DNA of 64,000 bases, taken from positions 4,766,501-4,830,500 of the forward strand of contig NZ_FNTF01000002.1 in NCBI RefSeq assembly GCF_900105495.1, given 5' to 3'. The notes beneath the pieces are model-generated. The model worked only from the letters and a program-made list of their open reading frames with translations, did no database searches and had not been told where the DNA came from. The translations under genes were made by a program, and so were the position numbers. Source of the DNA: Pseudomonas frederiksbergensis. GTDB lineage: Bacteria; Pseudomonadota; Gammaproteobacteria; Pseudomonadales; Pseudomonadaceae. Below, piece by piece: positions 45,678-56,301 of the stretch. Position 1 is the stretch's first letter, and each line of letters starts with the position of its first letter.

Positions 45678-45702
45678 AGCCCGGCCTGGCGCCGGGCTTT
45701 TT
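45678..45702 (+). terminator. Second terminator in the CBS-arcD gap
   Basis: Stem AGCCCGGC/GCCGGGCT followed by TTTTT on the plus strand. It lies 13 bases before the stop of the convergent arcD-like gene. Confidence 0.8.
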
Positions 45703-45715
45703 CGCTCCAGACATC

Positions 45716-47143
45716 TCACAACGACAGCAATCCACTGTACAACCCATACGCTGCCAACCCGGCCCCGACGAAAACGCAGGCAAAAATCCCTTTCTCGACA
45801 GGCGAAAACAAAGGCTCGCCCTGCTCATGTTTTGCCTTGGCAAATAAAATCACTCCGGGCGCATACAACAATGCCGAGAGCAGCAAATACTTCACCCCGC
45901 CGGCATACAACAACCACACCGCGTAACACAGTGCGATCCCGCCAATCATCAAGTCTTTGGTGCGCTCGGCCGATGCGTGTTCGTAGGTTTCGCCGCGCCC
46001 GCTCAACAATACTGCATAGGCCGCCGACCACAGGTAGGGCACCAGAATCATCGATGACGCGAGGTAGATCAGACTGGTGTAGGTGCCGGCAGAGAACAGT
46101 GTTATCAGCAGGAAAATCTGGATCATCACATTGGTCAGCCACAAGGCGTTGACCGGTACATGGTTGGCGTTTTCCTTTTTCAGGAAGGCCGGCATGGTCT
46201 TGTCCTTGGCCGTGGCAAAGAGGATTTCAGCACAGAGCAGCGCCCATGACAGCAACGCCCCCAACAGCGAAATCGCCAAACCAATGCTGATCAACAGCGC
46301 CCCCCAATGACCGACGATATGCTCCATCACCGTCGCCAGTGACGGATTCTGCAGTTTGGCCAATTCGGGCTGGCTCATGACGCCGAGGGACAGCACGTTA
46401 ACCAATACCAGCAGCGCCAACACCCCGAGGAAACCGATGACCGTCGCTCGACCTACATCCGAACGCTTTTCCGCCCGGGCCGAATACACACTGGCGCCTT
46501 CGATGCCGATAAAGACGAAGACCGTTACCAGCATCATGTTGCGCACCTGATCCATCACACCGCCAAAATCCGGATTGCTGCGGCCCCAGATATCCCGGGT
46601 AAAGATGTCAGCCTTGAAGGCCACGGCAGCGATCACGATAAACATGATCAACGGCACGATCTTGGCGATGGTGGTCAGTTGATTGATGAAGGCGGCCTCT
46701 TTGATTCCGCGCATCACCAAAAAATGCACCGACCACAGAAGGATCGAGGCGCAGCCGATGGCGATCGGCGTGTTGCCTTGGCCAAAAACCGGAAAAAAAT
46801 AACCCAGGGTGCTGAACAGCAGCACGAAGTAACCGACGTTGCCTAGCCAGGCGCTGATCCAGTAACCCCAGGCGGAAGAAAAACCCATGTAATCGCCAAA
46901 CCCGGCCTTGGCATAGGCGTACACCCCGGAATCCAGCTCAGGTTTGCGATTGGCCAGCGTCTGAAAGACGAAGGCCAGGGTCAGCATGCCAACGGCAGTG
47001 ATTGCCCATCCGATCAATATCGCGCCTACGTCGGCTTTCTCGGCCATATTTTGCGGCAGGGAAAAGATCCCGCCACCGATCATCGATCCCACTACTAAGG
47101 CAATCAGCGCATTCAAGCGGAGCTTTTGTGTCGTCTGTGACAT
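45716..47143 (-). CDS. Arginine/ornithine antiporter, second ArcD copy
   Basis: 475 residues with about twelve membrane segments and the APC-family N-terminal signature ([19 protein letters not shown]). It exchanges arginine for ornithine so that the deiminase pathway can run. It is almost identical over long stretches to the ArcD at 47523 (for example the shared segment [20 protein letters not shown]). The frame opens at 47179, but the ATG at 47143 follows GGAGG and matches the ArcD N-terminus. It faces away from the arc operon and has its own promoter. Confidence 0.92.
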   Translation of the reverse strand: MSQTTQKLRLNALIALVVGSMIGGGIFSLPQNMAEKADVGAILIGWAITAVGMLTLAFVFQTLANRKPELDSGVYAYAKAGFGDYMGFSSAWGYWISAWLGNVGYFVLLFSTLGYFFPVFGQGNTPIAIGCASILLWSVHFLVMRGIKEAAFINQLTTIAKIVPLIMFIVIAAVAFKADIFTRDIWGRSNPDFGGVMDQVRNMMLVTVFVFIGIEGASVYSARAEKRSDVGRATVIGFLGVLALLVLVNVLSLGVMSQPELAKLQNPSLATVMEHIVGHWGALLISIGLAISLLGALLSWALLCAEILFATAKDKTMPAFLKKENANHVPVNALWLTNVMIQIFLLITLFSAGTYTSLIYLASSMILVPYLWSAAYAVLLSGRGETYEHASAERTKDLMIGGIALCYAVWLLYAGGVKYLLLSALLYAPGVILFAKAKHEQGEPLFSPVEKGIFACVFVGAGLAAYGLYSGLLSL

Positions 47144-47522
47144 TTTTTTGCGCCTCCGTTTACCCGCGGGGACTTTCATAGTCGGTATTAACCAATTGGC
47201 AAAGCGTAATAGGGGTTACCGATTAACGCCAGGCAAAGGATTTTTTATAACTTTTCGCAATAAAAACAGCAGTGTAATTATCAGCACCTCATTGGGCACC
47301 CATGAAACAGCAATTAAAATTTGCCAAACACTGGAAACCAACTAGCGTGAAGTCAGCAATTATTTTCTCCCTGGCCGCTTAAAAACAGTCACGACAACAA
47401 GATTATTACGAACAGCCTTATTTTCGTAAGTCTTTAAATAACAATGAAATATAGATATGCATTAATCGAAAGAACATAACGAAACCAATGTTGTTTCTCC
47501 TCCCCTGCAATGGAGTCATGCA
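47144..47522. promoter_or_regulatory. Divergent arcD-arcD control region
   Basis: A 379-base AT-rich gap between the two arcD copies, with no gene in it. Anr and ArgR sites are expected here because arginine deiminase operons are induced by oxygen limitation and arginine. I could not pick out a clear TTGAT-N4-ATCAA Anr box by eye. Confidence 0.5.
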
Positions 47523-48950
47523 ATGTCTGAATCCCCGGGAAAACTGAAACTCGGCGCGCTGGTTGCATTGGTCGTCGGTTCCATGATCGGGGGTGGGATC
47601 TTTTCCCTGCCGCAGAACATGGCCGCCAGTGCTGACGTCGGTGCCGTTCTAATCGGTTGGGCAATTACGGCCGTTGGCATGCTGACCCTGGCCTTTGTTT
47701 TCCAGACGCTGGCCAACCGCAAGCCCGATCTGGACGGCGGTGTCTACGCCTATGCCAAGGCGGGTTTCGGCGACTACATGGGTTTCTCGTCTGCCTGGGG
47801 ATACTGGATCAGTGCCTGGCTGGGTAACGTTGGTTACTTCGTTCTGTTGTTCAGCACCCTCGGTTACTTCTTTCCGATCTTCGGTGAAGGCAACACGGTG
47901 GCCGCGATAATCGGTGCGTCGGTGCTGCTCTGGGCGGTGCACTTTCTCGTGCTGCGCGGGATCAAGGAAGCCGCGTTCATTAACCTGGTGACCACGGTCG
48001 CCAAGGTCGTGCCGCTGTTACTGTTCGTCCTGATCGCGATCTTCGCCTTCAAACTGGATATCTTCACCGCTGATATCTGGGGGCTCAAAAACCCGGATCT
48101 GGGCAGTGTAATGAACCAGGTGCGCAACATGATGCTGGTTACCGTCTGGGTGTTCATCGGCATCGAAGGCGCGAGCATCTTCTCGGCCCGTGCGGAAAAA
48201 CGCAGCGATGTGGGTAAAGCCACCGTCATCGGGTTCATCACCGTGCTGCTGTTCCTGGTGCTGGTCAATGTACTGTCGCTGGGGATCATGACCCAACCGG
48301 AATTGGCCAAACTGCAGAACCCGTCCATGGCCGCGGTGCTGGAACACGTGGTCGGTGAGTGGGGCGCGGTACTGATCAGCGTCGGCCTGATCATTTCGTT
48401 GCTCGGTGCGCTGCTGTCGTGGGTGTTGTTGTGTGCGGAAATCATGTTTGCCGCCGCCAAGGACCACACCATGCCGGCCTTCCTGCGCAAGGAAAATGCC
48501 AACCAGGTGCCGGTCAACGCCTTGTGGCTGACCAATGCGATGGTGCAACTGTTCCTGATCATCACGCTGTTCTCGGCCAGTACCTACCTGTCGCTGATCT
48601 ACCTCGCCACCTCGATGATTCTGGTGCCGTACTTGTGGTCTGCGGCTTATGCGCTGCTGCTGGCGATGCGCGGTGAGAGCTATGAAAACGCTCTGGCCGA
48701 ACGCAGGAAAGACTTGTTCATCGGCGCCATTGCGGTGATTTATGCGATCTGGCTGATTTATGCCGGCGGCGTCAAATACCTGCTGCTCTCCGCCCTGCTC
48801 TACGCCCCCGGCGTCATTCTGTTCGCCAAGGCTAAACTTGAAGTCAATAAACCGGTTTTCACCAACGTCGAGAAGTTGATTTTCGCAGCAGTCGTCGTCG
48901 GCGCCCTGGTCGCAGCCTACGGGCTGTATGACGGCTTCCTGACCCTGTAA
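47523..48950 (+). CDS. arcD: Arginine/ornithine antiporter ArcD
   Basis: 475 residues, about twelve membrane segments, with the same signature [15 protein letters not shown] as its neighbour. It is the first gene of the arcDABC operon and imports arginine in exchange for ornithine. A GGAG site precedes the ATG. It is 35 bases upstream of arcA, so co-transcription is expected. Its close identity with the divergent copy points to recent tandem inversion-duplication or gene conversion. Confidence 0.95.
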   Translation: MSESPGKLKLGALVALVVGSMIGGGIFSLPQNMAASADVGAVLIGWAITAVGMLTLAFVFQTLANRKPDLDGGVYAYAKAGFGDYMGFSSAWGYWISAWLGNVGYFVLLFSTLGYFFPIFGEGNTVAAIIGASVLLWAVHFLVLRGIKEAAFINLVTTVAKVVPLLLFVLIAIFAFKLDIFTADIWGLKNPDLGSVMNQVRNMMLVTVWVFIGIEGASIFSARAEKRSDVGKATVIGFITVLLFLVLVNVLSLGIMTQPELAKLQNPSMAAVLEHVVGEWGAVLISVGLIISLLGALLSWVLLCAEIMFAAAKDHTMPAFLRKENANQVPVNALWLTNAMVQLFLIITLFSASTYLSLIYLATSMILVPYLWSAAYALLLAMRGESYENALAERRKDLFIGAIAVIYAIWLIYAGGVKYLLLSALLYAPGVILFAKAKLEVNKPVFTNVEKLIFAAVVVGALVAAYGLYDGFLTL

Positions 48951-48985
48951 CGCCTAAGTGTTTTGTCATCTGGAGGATCACTGCA

Positions 48986-50242
48986 ATGACCACCGAAAAA
49001 GTTAAGTACGGCGTCCATTCCGAAGCCGGCAAACTGCGTAAAGTCATGGTTTGCTCCCCAGGCCTGGCTCACCAGCGGCTAACCCCGAATAACTGTGACG
49101 AACTGCTGTTCGACGATGTGCTGTGGGTCGCCCAGGCCAAGCGTGACCATTTCGACTTTGTCACCAAAATGCGCGAGCGCAACGTCGATGTGCTGGAAAT
49201 GCACAACCTGCTGACCGATATCGTCGCCATCCCCGAAGCGTTGGACTGGATCCTGGAACGCAAGATCACCGCCGACTCGGTTGGGTTGGGTTTGATCAAC
49301 GAAACCGGTTCCTGGCTGCGCAGCCTCGAGCCACGCAAGATCGCCGAGTTTCTGATTGGCGGGGTGTTTGCCGATGACCTGCCGACCAGTTTCGGTGGCA
49401 AGACCATCGAAATGTTCCGCGATTTCCTTGGCCACTCCAGTTTTATTCTGCCGCCACTGCCCAATACCCAGTTCACCCGCGACACCACTTGCTGGATCTA
49501 CGGCGGTGTGACGCTGAACCCGATGTACTGGCCGGCGCGCCGTCAGGAAACCTTGCTGGCGACGGCCATCTACAAGTTCCATCCGCAGTTCACCAACGCC
49601 GACTTCCAGATCTGGTATGGCGATCCGGACAAGGACCACGGCAATTCCACCCTGGAAGGAGGTGACGTCATGCCGATCGGTAACGGCGTGGTCTTGATCG
49701 GTATGGGCGAACGCTCGTCTCGTCAGGCTATCGGCCAACTGGCAGTCAATTTGTTCAAGAACAAAGCTGTTGAGAAAGTGATTGTCGCCGGCCTGCCGAA
49801 ATCCCGTGCAGCGATGCACCTGGACACGGTGTTCAGTTTCTGCGACCGCGATGTAGTGACCATCTTCCCGGAAGTGGTGAACCAGATCGTGGCCTTCACC
49901 CTTCGCCCTGACGAAAGCAAACCCGGTGGCATCGACATCCGTCGCGAAGAGACCAACTTCCTCGACACCGTGGCCAAAGCCCTCAACCTCAAAGCGCTGC
50001 GCGTCGTCGAAACCGGCGGCAACAGCTTCGCCGCCGAACGCGAGCAGTGGGATGACGGCAACAACGTGGTCGCTGTGGAGCCGGGTGTGGTGATCGGTTA
50101 CGACCGCAACACCTACACCAATACGCTGCTGCGCAAGGCTGGCGTGGAAGTCATCACCATCAGCGCCGGCGAACTGGGTCGCGGCAGAGGCGGCGGCCAC
50201 TGCATGACGTGCCCGATCATTCGCGACCCTATCGACTATTAA
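48986..50242 (+). CDS. arcA: Arginine deiminase
   Basis: 418 residues, the normal length. It turns arginine into citrulline and ammonia. The catalytic cysteine is in the C-terminal [14 protein letters not shown], and the substrate-binding segments [12 protein letters not shown] and [12 protein letters not shown] are present. A TGGAGGA site precedes the ATG. Position two of arcDABC. Confidence 0.97.
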   Translation: MTTEKVKYGVHSEAGKLRKVMVCSPGLAHQRLTPNNCDELLFDDVLWVAQAKRDHFDFVTKMRERNVDVLEMHNLLTDIVAIPEALDWILERKITADSVGLGLINETGSWLRSLEPRKIAEFLIGGVFADDLPTSFGGKTIEMFRDFLGHSSFILPPLPNTQFTRDTTCWIYGGVTLNPMYWPARRQETLLATAIYKFHPQFTNADFQIWYGDPDKDHGNSTLEGGDVMPIGNGVVLIGMGERSSRQAIGQLAVNLFKNKAVEKVIVAGLPKSRAAMHLDTVFSFCDRDVVTIFPEVVNQIVAFTLRPDESKPGGIDIRREETNFLDTVAKALNLKALRVVETGGNSFAAEREQWDDGNNVVAVEPGVVIGYDRNTYTNTLLRKAGVEVITISAGELGRGRGGGHCMTCPIIRDPIDY

Positions 50243-50310
50243 TTTGCCCACCTGCGCCTGCGCTTATAAAGCACAGGCGTTGGGATAACCGACATCCAAG
50301 GAGATCCAAA

Positions 50311-51321
50311 ATGGCCTTTAATATTCACAACCGTAATTTGCTGAGCCTGGAGCACCACACGCCTCGCGAATTACGCTATCTGCTGGACTTGTCTCGCGAC
50401 CTCAAGCGCGCCAAGTACACCGGCACCGAGCAGCAACACCTCAAAGGCAACAACATCGCGTTGATCTTCGAAAAAACCTCGACCCGGACCCGTTGCGCCT
50501 TCGAAGTGGCAGCCTATGACCAAGGCGCCAATGTCACCTACATCGACCCGAACTCTTCGCAAATCGGCCACAAGGAAAGCATGAAGGACACCGCCCGCGT
50601 ATTGGGTCGCATGTATGACGCCATCGAATACCGTGGCTTCAAGCAGGAAATCGTCGAAGAACTGGCCAAGTTCGCCGGTGTGCCAGTGTTCAACGGTCTG
50701 ACCGATGAGTACCACCCGACGCAAATGATTGCCGACGTGCTGACCATGCGTGAAAACGCCGACAAGCCGATTCATGAGATCAGTTACGCCTATTTGGGCG
50801 ACGCCCGTAACAACATGGGCAACTCGCTGCTGCTGATCGGCGCCAAGCTCGGCATGGACGTGCGCATTTGCGCGCCGAAAGCCCTGTGGCCGGCGGACGA
50901 TCTGGTCGCTCGCTGCAAAAAATACGCAGAGGAAAGCGGCGCTCGCATCACCCTGACCGAAGACCCTAAAGCCGCCGTCAAAGGCGTGGACTTCATTCAC
51001 ACCGATGTCTGGGTATCGATGGGTGAACCGGTTGAAGCCTGGGCCGAACGCATCAAACAACTGCTGCCATACCAGGTCAATGCGGAATTGATGAAAGCCA
51101 CCGGCAATCCGCGCACCAAGTTCATGCACTGTCTGCCGGCGTTCCACAACTGCGACACCAAGATCGGCAAACAGATCGCCGAACAATACCCGCACCTTAG
51201 CAACGGTATTGAAGTCACCGACGATGTGTTCGAGTCGCCAGCCTGCATTGCCTTCGAGCAAGCGGAAAACCGCATGCACACCATCAAGGCGATTCTGGTG
51301 TCGACCCTGGCTGACCTGTAA
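50311..51321 (+). CDS. arcB: Catabolic ornithine carbamoyltransferase
   Basis: 336 residues. The carbamoyl phosphate motif STRTRC and the ornithine-binding motif HCLPAFH are intact. It splits citrulline with phosphate into ornithine and carbamoyl phosphate. The frame opens at 50209, but the ATG at 50311 follows AAGGAGAT and starts the family's N-terminus ([11 protein letters not shown]). Position three of the operon. Confidence 0.97.
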   Translation: MAFNIHNRNLLSLEHHTPRELRYLLDLSRDLKRAKYTGTEQQHLKGNNIALIFEKTSTRTRCAFEVAAYDQGANVTYIDPNSSQIGHKESMKDTARVLGRMYDAIEYRGFKQEIVEELAKFAGVPVFNGLTDEYHPTQMIADVLTMRENADKPIHEISYAYLGDARNNMGNSLLLIGAKLGMDVRICAPKALWPADDLVARCKKYAEESGARITLTEDPKAAVKGVDFIHTDVWVSMGEPVEAWAERIKQLLPYQVNAELMKATGNPRTKFMHCLPAFHNCDTKIGKQIAEQYPHLSNGIEVTDDVFESPACIAFEQAENRMHTIKAILVSTLADL

Positions 51322-51342
51322 CGGCTGATGCGGTTTGCCTTT

Positions 51343-51391
51343 CTGTGGGAGCGTGGCTTGCCTGTATCGCGGGCAAGCCACGCTCCCACAG
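51343..51391. repeat. REP-like inverted repeat between arcB and arcC
   Basis: Perfect 20-base arms (CTGTGGGAGCGTGGCTTGCC and its complement) around a nine-base loop. This is the common GTGGGAGCG-type repeat family of P. fluorescens genomes. Within the operon it can form a strong RNA hairpin that may lower expression of arcC or protect upstream mRNA. Confidence 0.9.
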
Positions 51392-51435
51392 GAGACCGAG
51401 CCGTCCGTTGCCTCACTGTTTAGAAGGACTGCATT

Positions 51436-52365
51436 ATGCGTATCGTCGTTGCTCTGGGTGGTAACGCCCTGCTCCGCCGTGGTGAACCCATGACCTCGGA
51501 CAATCAGCGCGCCAACATCCGGATCGCCACCGAACAGATCGCCAAGATTCATCCTGGCAATCAACTGGTCATCGCCCATGGCAATGGTCCGCAGGTCGGC
51601 CTGTTGTCGCTGCAAGCCGCGGCCTACACCTCGGTTTCGCCGTATCCGCTGGACGTGCTGGGTGCCGAAACCGAAGGGATGATCGGCTACATCATCGAAC
51701 AGGAACTGGGCAACCTGCTGGACTTCGAAGTGCCCTTCGCCACCCTGCTCACTCAAGTCGAAGTCGATGCCAATGACCCGGCGTTCCAGAACCCTACCAA
51801 ACCCATTGGCCCGGTCTACACCAAGGCTGAGGCGGAACAACTCGCGGCCGAAAAAGGCTGGGCGATTGCCCCGGACGGTGACAAGTTCCGTCGCGTAGTC
51901 GCCAGCCCAAGACCCAAGCGTATTTTTGAAATTCGCCCGATCAAGTGGCTGCTGGAAAAAGACAGTATTGTGATTTGCGCGGGGGGGGGCGGCATCCCGA
52001 CGATGTACGGCGCCAGCGGCAAACTGCAGGGCGTGGAAGCGGTGATCGACAAAGACCTGTGCTCGGCGCTGCTGGCTGAACAGCTGGAAAGCGATCTGCT
52101 GGTGATCGCCACCGACGTCAATGCCGCCTACATCGATTTCGGCAAACCCACCCAGAAAGCCATCGCTCAGGCTCACCCCGACGAAATGGAAAAACTCGGC
52201 TTTGCGGCTGGGTCCATGGGGCCGAAAGTCCAGGCCGCCTGCGAGTTCGCCCGCCATACCGGCAAAGTCGCGGTAATCGGTTCACTCGCGGACATCGAGG
52301 CTATCGTTCAGGGCACAGCGGGCACCCGTATCAGCACCAAGGCATCTGGCATTACCTATTTGTGA
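51436..52365 (+). CDS. arcC: Carbamate kinase
   Basis: 309 residues. It transfers phosphate from carbamoyl phosphate to ADP, the ATP-yielding step of the pathway. Motifs include [12 protein letters not shown] at the N-terminus, [10 protein letters not shown] and CAGGGGIP, which is written with a run of nine G (51982-51990 region) and stays in frame. An AGAAGGA site precedes the ATG. Confidence 0.97.
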   Translation: MRIVVALGGNALLRRGEPMTSDNQRANIRIATEQIAKIHPGNQLVIAHGNGPQVGLLSLQAAAYTSVSPYPLDVLGAETEGMIGYIIEQELGNLLDFEVPFATLLTQVEVDANDPAFQNPTKPIGPVYTKAEAEQLAAEKGWAIAPDGDKFRRVVASPRPKRIFEIRPIKWLLEKDSIVICAGGGGIPTMYGASGKLQGVEAVIDKDLCSALLAEQLESDLLVIATDVNAAYIDFGKPTQKAIAQAHPDEMEKLGFAAGSMGPKVQAACEFARHTGKVAVIGSLADIEAIVQGTAGTRISTKASGITYL

Positions 52366-52377
52366 GGAGAGACGACA

Positions 52378-52740
52378 ATGGCAACGTTCGACCCCGGACA
52401 TCTGCACATCGAGCGCCACGCGCTGACCAAGGACGATGTCAACTACAACCTGCACCTGGACTATGAAGTGTTCAAGGATCCCAAGGAAGGCAAAGGGATG
52501 CAGTTCACATTGCACGGTTCGATCCAGGGCAAGGAGATGACGGAAACGTTCTTCCTCCCCAAGGATCAAGCCTACAACTTCGCCAGGAATGTCACGAAAA
52601 TTCTTGAAAAGCACGGTATCCCCAAAGTGCACAGCAGCCTTGGGTCAAATCACAAATTCTACGACTTGATGTTCGAAGACATGAGGGAGCAGCTGGATAT
52701 GAAATCAGGCGACCCGGTCAAACCAGAACATCTGGAGTGA
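52378..52740 (+). CDS. DUF5064 protein in the arc operon
   Basis: 120 residues of the Pseudomonas DUF5064 type (DPGHLHIERHALTKDDVNYN ... FFLPKDQAYNFARNVTKIL). No signal or membrane segment. It lies 12 bases after arcC with a GAGGAGAG site, so it is the last gene of arcDABC. It has no known function; its place suggests a role in or response to arginine fermentation. Confidence 0.85.
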   Translation: MATFDPGHLHIERHALTKDDVNYNLHLDYEVFKDPKEGKGMQFTLHGSIQGKEMTETFFLPKDQAYNFARNVTKILEKHGIPKVHSSLGSNHKFYDLMFEDMREQLDMKSGDPVKPEHLE

Positions 52741-52840
52741 TCCGGGCGCGCTTTTCTATCGTTATCAGTGAAGCGGCCAGAACCACGCGTGTTGCTGTGG
52801 GCACTGGCCGCGCAAATCCCTGAGGGATATCGGCAAGGCT

Positions 52841-54484
52841 TCAGCCCAATTCACTTTCCCGGATGAGCTTCTTGTTAATCTTCCCGACGCTGGTTTTAGG
52901 GATCTCGGCAACGAACTTGAACTGCTTGGGAATCGCCCACTTGTTGATGCGACCACGCTCGACAAACCCTTGAAGGTGCGCCTCCAGGATCTTGCGGTCC
53001 AGGTACTGCCCGGGCTCGCACACCACCAGCGCCATCGGCCGTTCGCCCCATTGCTCATCGGCGATGCCTACCACCGCGACCGACATGACGGCCACGTGTT
53101 CGCTGATCAGGCTCTCCAGCTCAAGAGAACTGATCCACTCCCCGCCCGTCTTGATCACATCCTTGATGCGATCCTTGATTTCCACTCCTCCCAGCGGGTC
53201 GATAGAGGCCAGGTCACCGGTGTGCAGCCAGCCGTTGTGCCACAACTCGGCGCCCTTTTCCGGCTCCTTGAAATAGCCTTGGGTCAGCCAGGGTGCGCGC
53301 ACCACGATCTCGCCCAAAGACTCGCCGTCATGGGCAACCTCATTGCCACTGGCGTCGATGATTTTCAGGTCGACCATCGGCACAGGTGTGCCCGTCTTGA
53401 TGCGGATAGCCAGTTGGGCTTGTGTGGATTGAGCGAGGTCTTCGTCACGCAGGTAAGTCAGGCACAGCAACGGACAGGTTTCCGACATGCCGTAGCCGCT
53501 GTGCACCTGAATGCCTTTGGCACTCGCTTCGCTGGCAATACCTAATGTCAGCGCGCTGCCGCCCAGGAGCATTTTCCAGCCATCGAATCGAGTTCGTTCA
53601 GCTTCTTCGCAGTTCAGGATCATTTGCAAAATGGTCGGTACACAGTGGGAGAACGTGACTTTCTCCTCTCGATACAGCCTGACCAGACTGTTGGGCTCGT
53701 AGCGACCGGGGTAGACCTGCTTGATCCCCATCAGGGTAGCGACATACGGCACACCCCAGGCATGCACGTGAAACATCGGCGTGATCGGCATGTAGACATC
53801 ATCGGAGCGCAGCAGCGGCAACCCCTGATAGACGCCCAACGTGCCGACGGCATTCAAGGTGTGCAACACCAGTTGGCGGTGGGTGAAATACACGCCTTTG
53901 GGGTCGCCAGTGGTGCCCGTGGTGTAGAACAGGGTCGCCACGGAGTTTTCATCGAAATCGGGAAAGTCGTACTGGTCAGCCGCCCCGGCCAACAGGTTTT
54001 CATATTCCCCCAGCACCGGTAGCGACGTCTGGATGGCGGTGTCGTCCGTCAACTGCAGGTAGCCTTTGACGGTTTTGAGCTGCCCGTGAATCTGTTCTAC
54101 CAGAGGCAGGAAGTCGTCATGCACCAGCACCAGGTCATCCTCGGCATGGTTCATGGTGAACAGCACCTGATCCGGCGAAAGACGGATGTTCACGGTATGC
54201 AGCACCGCACCGATCATCGGTACCGCAAAGAAGCATTCCAGGTAGCGGTGGCTGTCCCAGTCGAGCAGGGCCACCGTGTCCCCGGCCTTGACGCCGGCAG
54301 CGGTCAAGGCGTTGGCCAGCCGACGGATCCGCTGGTTGAGGGTCTGGTAGCTGTAGCGCAGTTTGTCGGCATACACGATTTCCCGACCCGGCTCGTAGCG
54401 CACGCCGGACAGCAGCAATTGCTTGATCAGCAAGGGGTAGGCATAGGCGCCGTCGGCGGGCGGAATTATTTTTGTCGCCATCAT
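52841..54484 (-). CDS. AMP-dependent acyl-CoA synthetase
   Basis: 547 residues of the adenylate-forming family: ATP loop FYTTGTTGDPKGVYFTHRQ near residue 190, GYGMSETCPL near residue 320, TGDLASIDPLG and the C-terminal lysine in KTSVGKINKK. It should activate a medium or long fatty or related acid to its CoA ester. It is the last gene of the minus-strand cluster, just after the acyl-CoA dehydrogenase gene, so the pair would start breakdown of a side chain or fatty acid. The exact acid is unknown. Confidence 0.9.
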   Translation of the reverse strand: MMATKIIPPADGAYAYPLLIKQLLLSGVRYEPGREIVYADKLRYSYQTLNQRIRRLANALTAAGVKAGDTVALLDWDSHRYLECFFAVPMIGAVLHTVNIRLSPDQVLFTMNHAEDDLVLVHDDFLPLVEQIHGQLKTVKGYLQLTDDTAIQTSLPVLGEYENLLAGAADQYDFPDFDENSVATLFYTTGTTGDPKGVYFTHRQLVLHTLNAVGTLGVYQGLPLLRSDDVYMPITPMFHVHAWGVPYVATLMGIKQVYPGRYEPNSLVRLYREEKVTFSHCVPTILQMILNCEEAERTRFDGWKMLLGGSALTLGIASEASAKGIQVHSGYGMSETCPLLCLTYLRDEDLAQSTQAQLAIRIKTGTPVPMVDLKIIDASGNEVAHDGESLGEIVVRAPWLTQGYFKEPEKGAELWHNGWLHTGDLASIDPLGGVEIKDRIKDVIKTGGEWISSLELESLISEHVAVMSVAVVGIADEQWGERPMALVVCEPGQYLDRKILEAHLQGFVERGRINKWAIPKQFKFVAEIPKTSVGKINKKLIRESELG

Positions 54485-54515
54485 GGTTGTGGTTCCCGGT
54501 CCTTTTTACGTGGGC

Positions 54516-56294
54516 TCAGAACTGCGCTGCGTCCAATTGATAGAGGCATTCGCTGCCCGCCTTGGCCGATGCACTCAACGAGTGGATGCGTGGCAGCAGA
54601 CGGGCGAAGTAGAAGCGCGCGGTGGCCAGTTTGCTGGCGTAGAAATCGTCTTTTGAATGCGTGCTCATGGCCGCCTTGGCCATTCGCGCCCACATGTAGG
54701 CGTACGCGGTGTAGCCGAACACGTGCAGGTACTCGACCGAGGCCGCGCCGATTTCATTCGGGTTGCCCTGGGCCCGGTCCAGCAGCCATGTGGTCAGTTC
54801 GTCGAGGGTGTCGACGGCGGCGTTCAACGGTTGGGTGAACTCTCTGAGGTCAGCGCAGGCATTGGCGGTATAGGTGCGGATTTCCGAAGCGAACAGCCGG
54901 TACAGCGCCCCGCCACTGCCGACGATTTTGCGCCCGGCCAGGTCCAGTGACTGGATACCGTTGGTGCCTTCGTAGATCTGGGTGATGCGCACATCGCGAA
55001 CCAGTTGTTCCTGGCCCCATTCGCGGATGTAACCATGGCCGCCGAAGACCTGCTGGCCGTGCACCGTGGTTTCCAGCCCCATGTCGGTGAGGAACGCCTT
55101 GGCCACCGGGGTCAGCAGCGACACCAAATCTTCCGCGCGCTTGCGGGTGGTGGCGTCATCGCTGTACTTGGCAGTGTCCAGTTGCAGCGCCACGTAGCTG
55201 GAGAACGCCCGCCCGCCTTCGTTCAACGCTTTCATGGTCAACAACATGCGCCGTACGTCCGGGTGCACGATGATCGGATCGGCGGCCTTGTCCTTGTTCT
55301 GCGCACCGGTCGGCGAACGGCTTTGCAGGCGGTCACGGGCGTATTCGACGGCGTTCTGGTACGAACGCTCACCCAACGCCAGACCCTGGATACCCACGCC
55401 CAGACGCTCGTAATTCATCATGGTGAACATGGCCGCCAGGCCCTTGTTCGGCGCATCGATAATCCAGCCGGTCGCCCCGTCAAAGTTCATCACGCAGGTG
55501 GCCGAAGCCTTGATGCCCATCTTGTGCTCGATGGAACCGCAGGACAGCGAGTTGCGCTCGCCCAGCGAGCCATCGTCATTGACCAGCACCTTGGGCACCA
55601 GAAACAGGGAAATGCCTTTGGGGCCGGCGGGTGCATCAGGCAACCGCGCCAGTACCAGATGAATGATGTTTTCAGTCAGGTCGTGCTCGCCGCCAGTGAT
55701 GAAAATCTTGCTGCCACTGATCTTGAAACTGCCGTCGGCCTGAGGTTCGGCACGGGTGCGAATCAGGCCAAGGTCCGTGCCGGCATGCGCCTCGGTCAGG
55801 CACATGGAACCGGTCCAGGTGCCGGCGTACATGTTTGGCAGATAGCGTTCCTTGAGCGCTTCACTGGCATGGGCATTGATCGACAGGCACGCACCGGCGG
55901 TCAGCATCGGGTAGAGGCCGAACGACAGGCTTGCCGAGTTGACCATCTCTTCGACCTGAGCCGAAATCGCCTTGGGCATGCCCATGCCACCGAACTGTGG
56001 ATCGCCGCCCACACCCACCCAACCGCCTTCGGCGAATGCCTGGTAGGCCGCAACAAAACCATCTGGCGCCGTGACTGCGCCATTGCTCCAGGTGCAGCCC
56101 TGCTCGTCGCTGCTGCGGTTCAGTGGCGCGATGACTTCGCCACTGATTTTGCCGGCCTCTTCAAGGATTGCAGCGGCTGTTTCTTCATCGATCACCTCGG
56201 CCAGGCCAGGCAACCGGGCCCATAAGCTGGACACCTTGAAGACTTCGTTGAGTACGAAGCGCATATCGCGCAAAGGAGCTTTGTAATCAGACAT
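54516..56294 (-). CDS. Acyl-CoA dehydrogenase, long form with C-terminal domain
   Basis: 592 residues, the long AidB/VLCAD-like type with an extra C-terminal helical domain. Seen are the FAD-binding MCLTEAHAGTDLG and KISGSKIFITGGEHDL, and the late VFGGHGYIREWGQEQLVRD with the family glutamate. It introduces a 2,3 double bond into acyl-CoA. The stop lies 31 bases before the acyl-CoA synthetase gene; the two work in series. Confidence 0.92.
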   Translation of the reverse strand: MSDYKAPLRDMRFVLNEVFKVSSLWARLPGLAEVIDEETAAAILEEAGKISGEVIAPLNRSSDEQGCTWSNGAVTAPDGFVAAYQAFAEGGWVGVGGDPQFGGMGMPKAISAQVEEMVNSASLSFGLYPMLTAGACLSINAHASEALKERYLPNMYAGTWTGSMCLTEAHAGTDLGLIRTRAEPQADGSFKISGSKIFITGGEHDLTENIIHLVLARLPDAPAGPKGISLFLVPKVLVNDDGSLGERNSLSCGSIEHKMGIKASATCVMNFDGATGWIIDAPNKGLAAMFTMMNYERLGVGIQGLALGERSYQNAVEYARDRLQSRSPTGAQNKDKAADPIIVHPDVRRMLLTMKALNEGGRAFSSYVALQLDTAKYSDDATTRKRAEDLVSLLTPVAKAFLTDMGLETTVHGQQVFGGHGYIREWGQEQLVRDVRITQIYEGTNGIQSLDLAGRKIVGSGGALYRLFASEIRTYTANACADLREFTQPLNAAVDTLDELTTWLLDRAQGNPNEIGAASVEYLHVFGYTAYAYMWARMAKAAMSTHSKDDFYASKLATARFYFARLLPRIHSLSASAKAGSECLYQLDAAQF

Positions 56295-56301
56295 GGTTGG
56301 C

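Noticed and set aside
47144..47522. Anr box in the arcD-arcD gap
   Set aside because: Expected from the pathway, but I could not find a convincing TTGAT-N4-ATCAA by eye, so no site is listed.
51982..51990. Nine-G run in arcC as a possible frameshift
   Set aside because: The frame stays open and the run encodes the conserved AGGGGIP of carbamate kinases.
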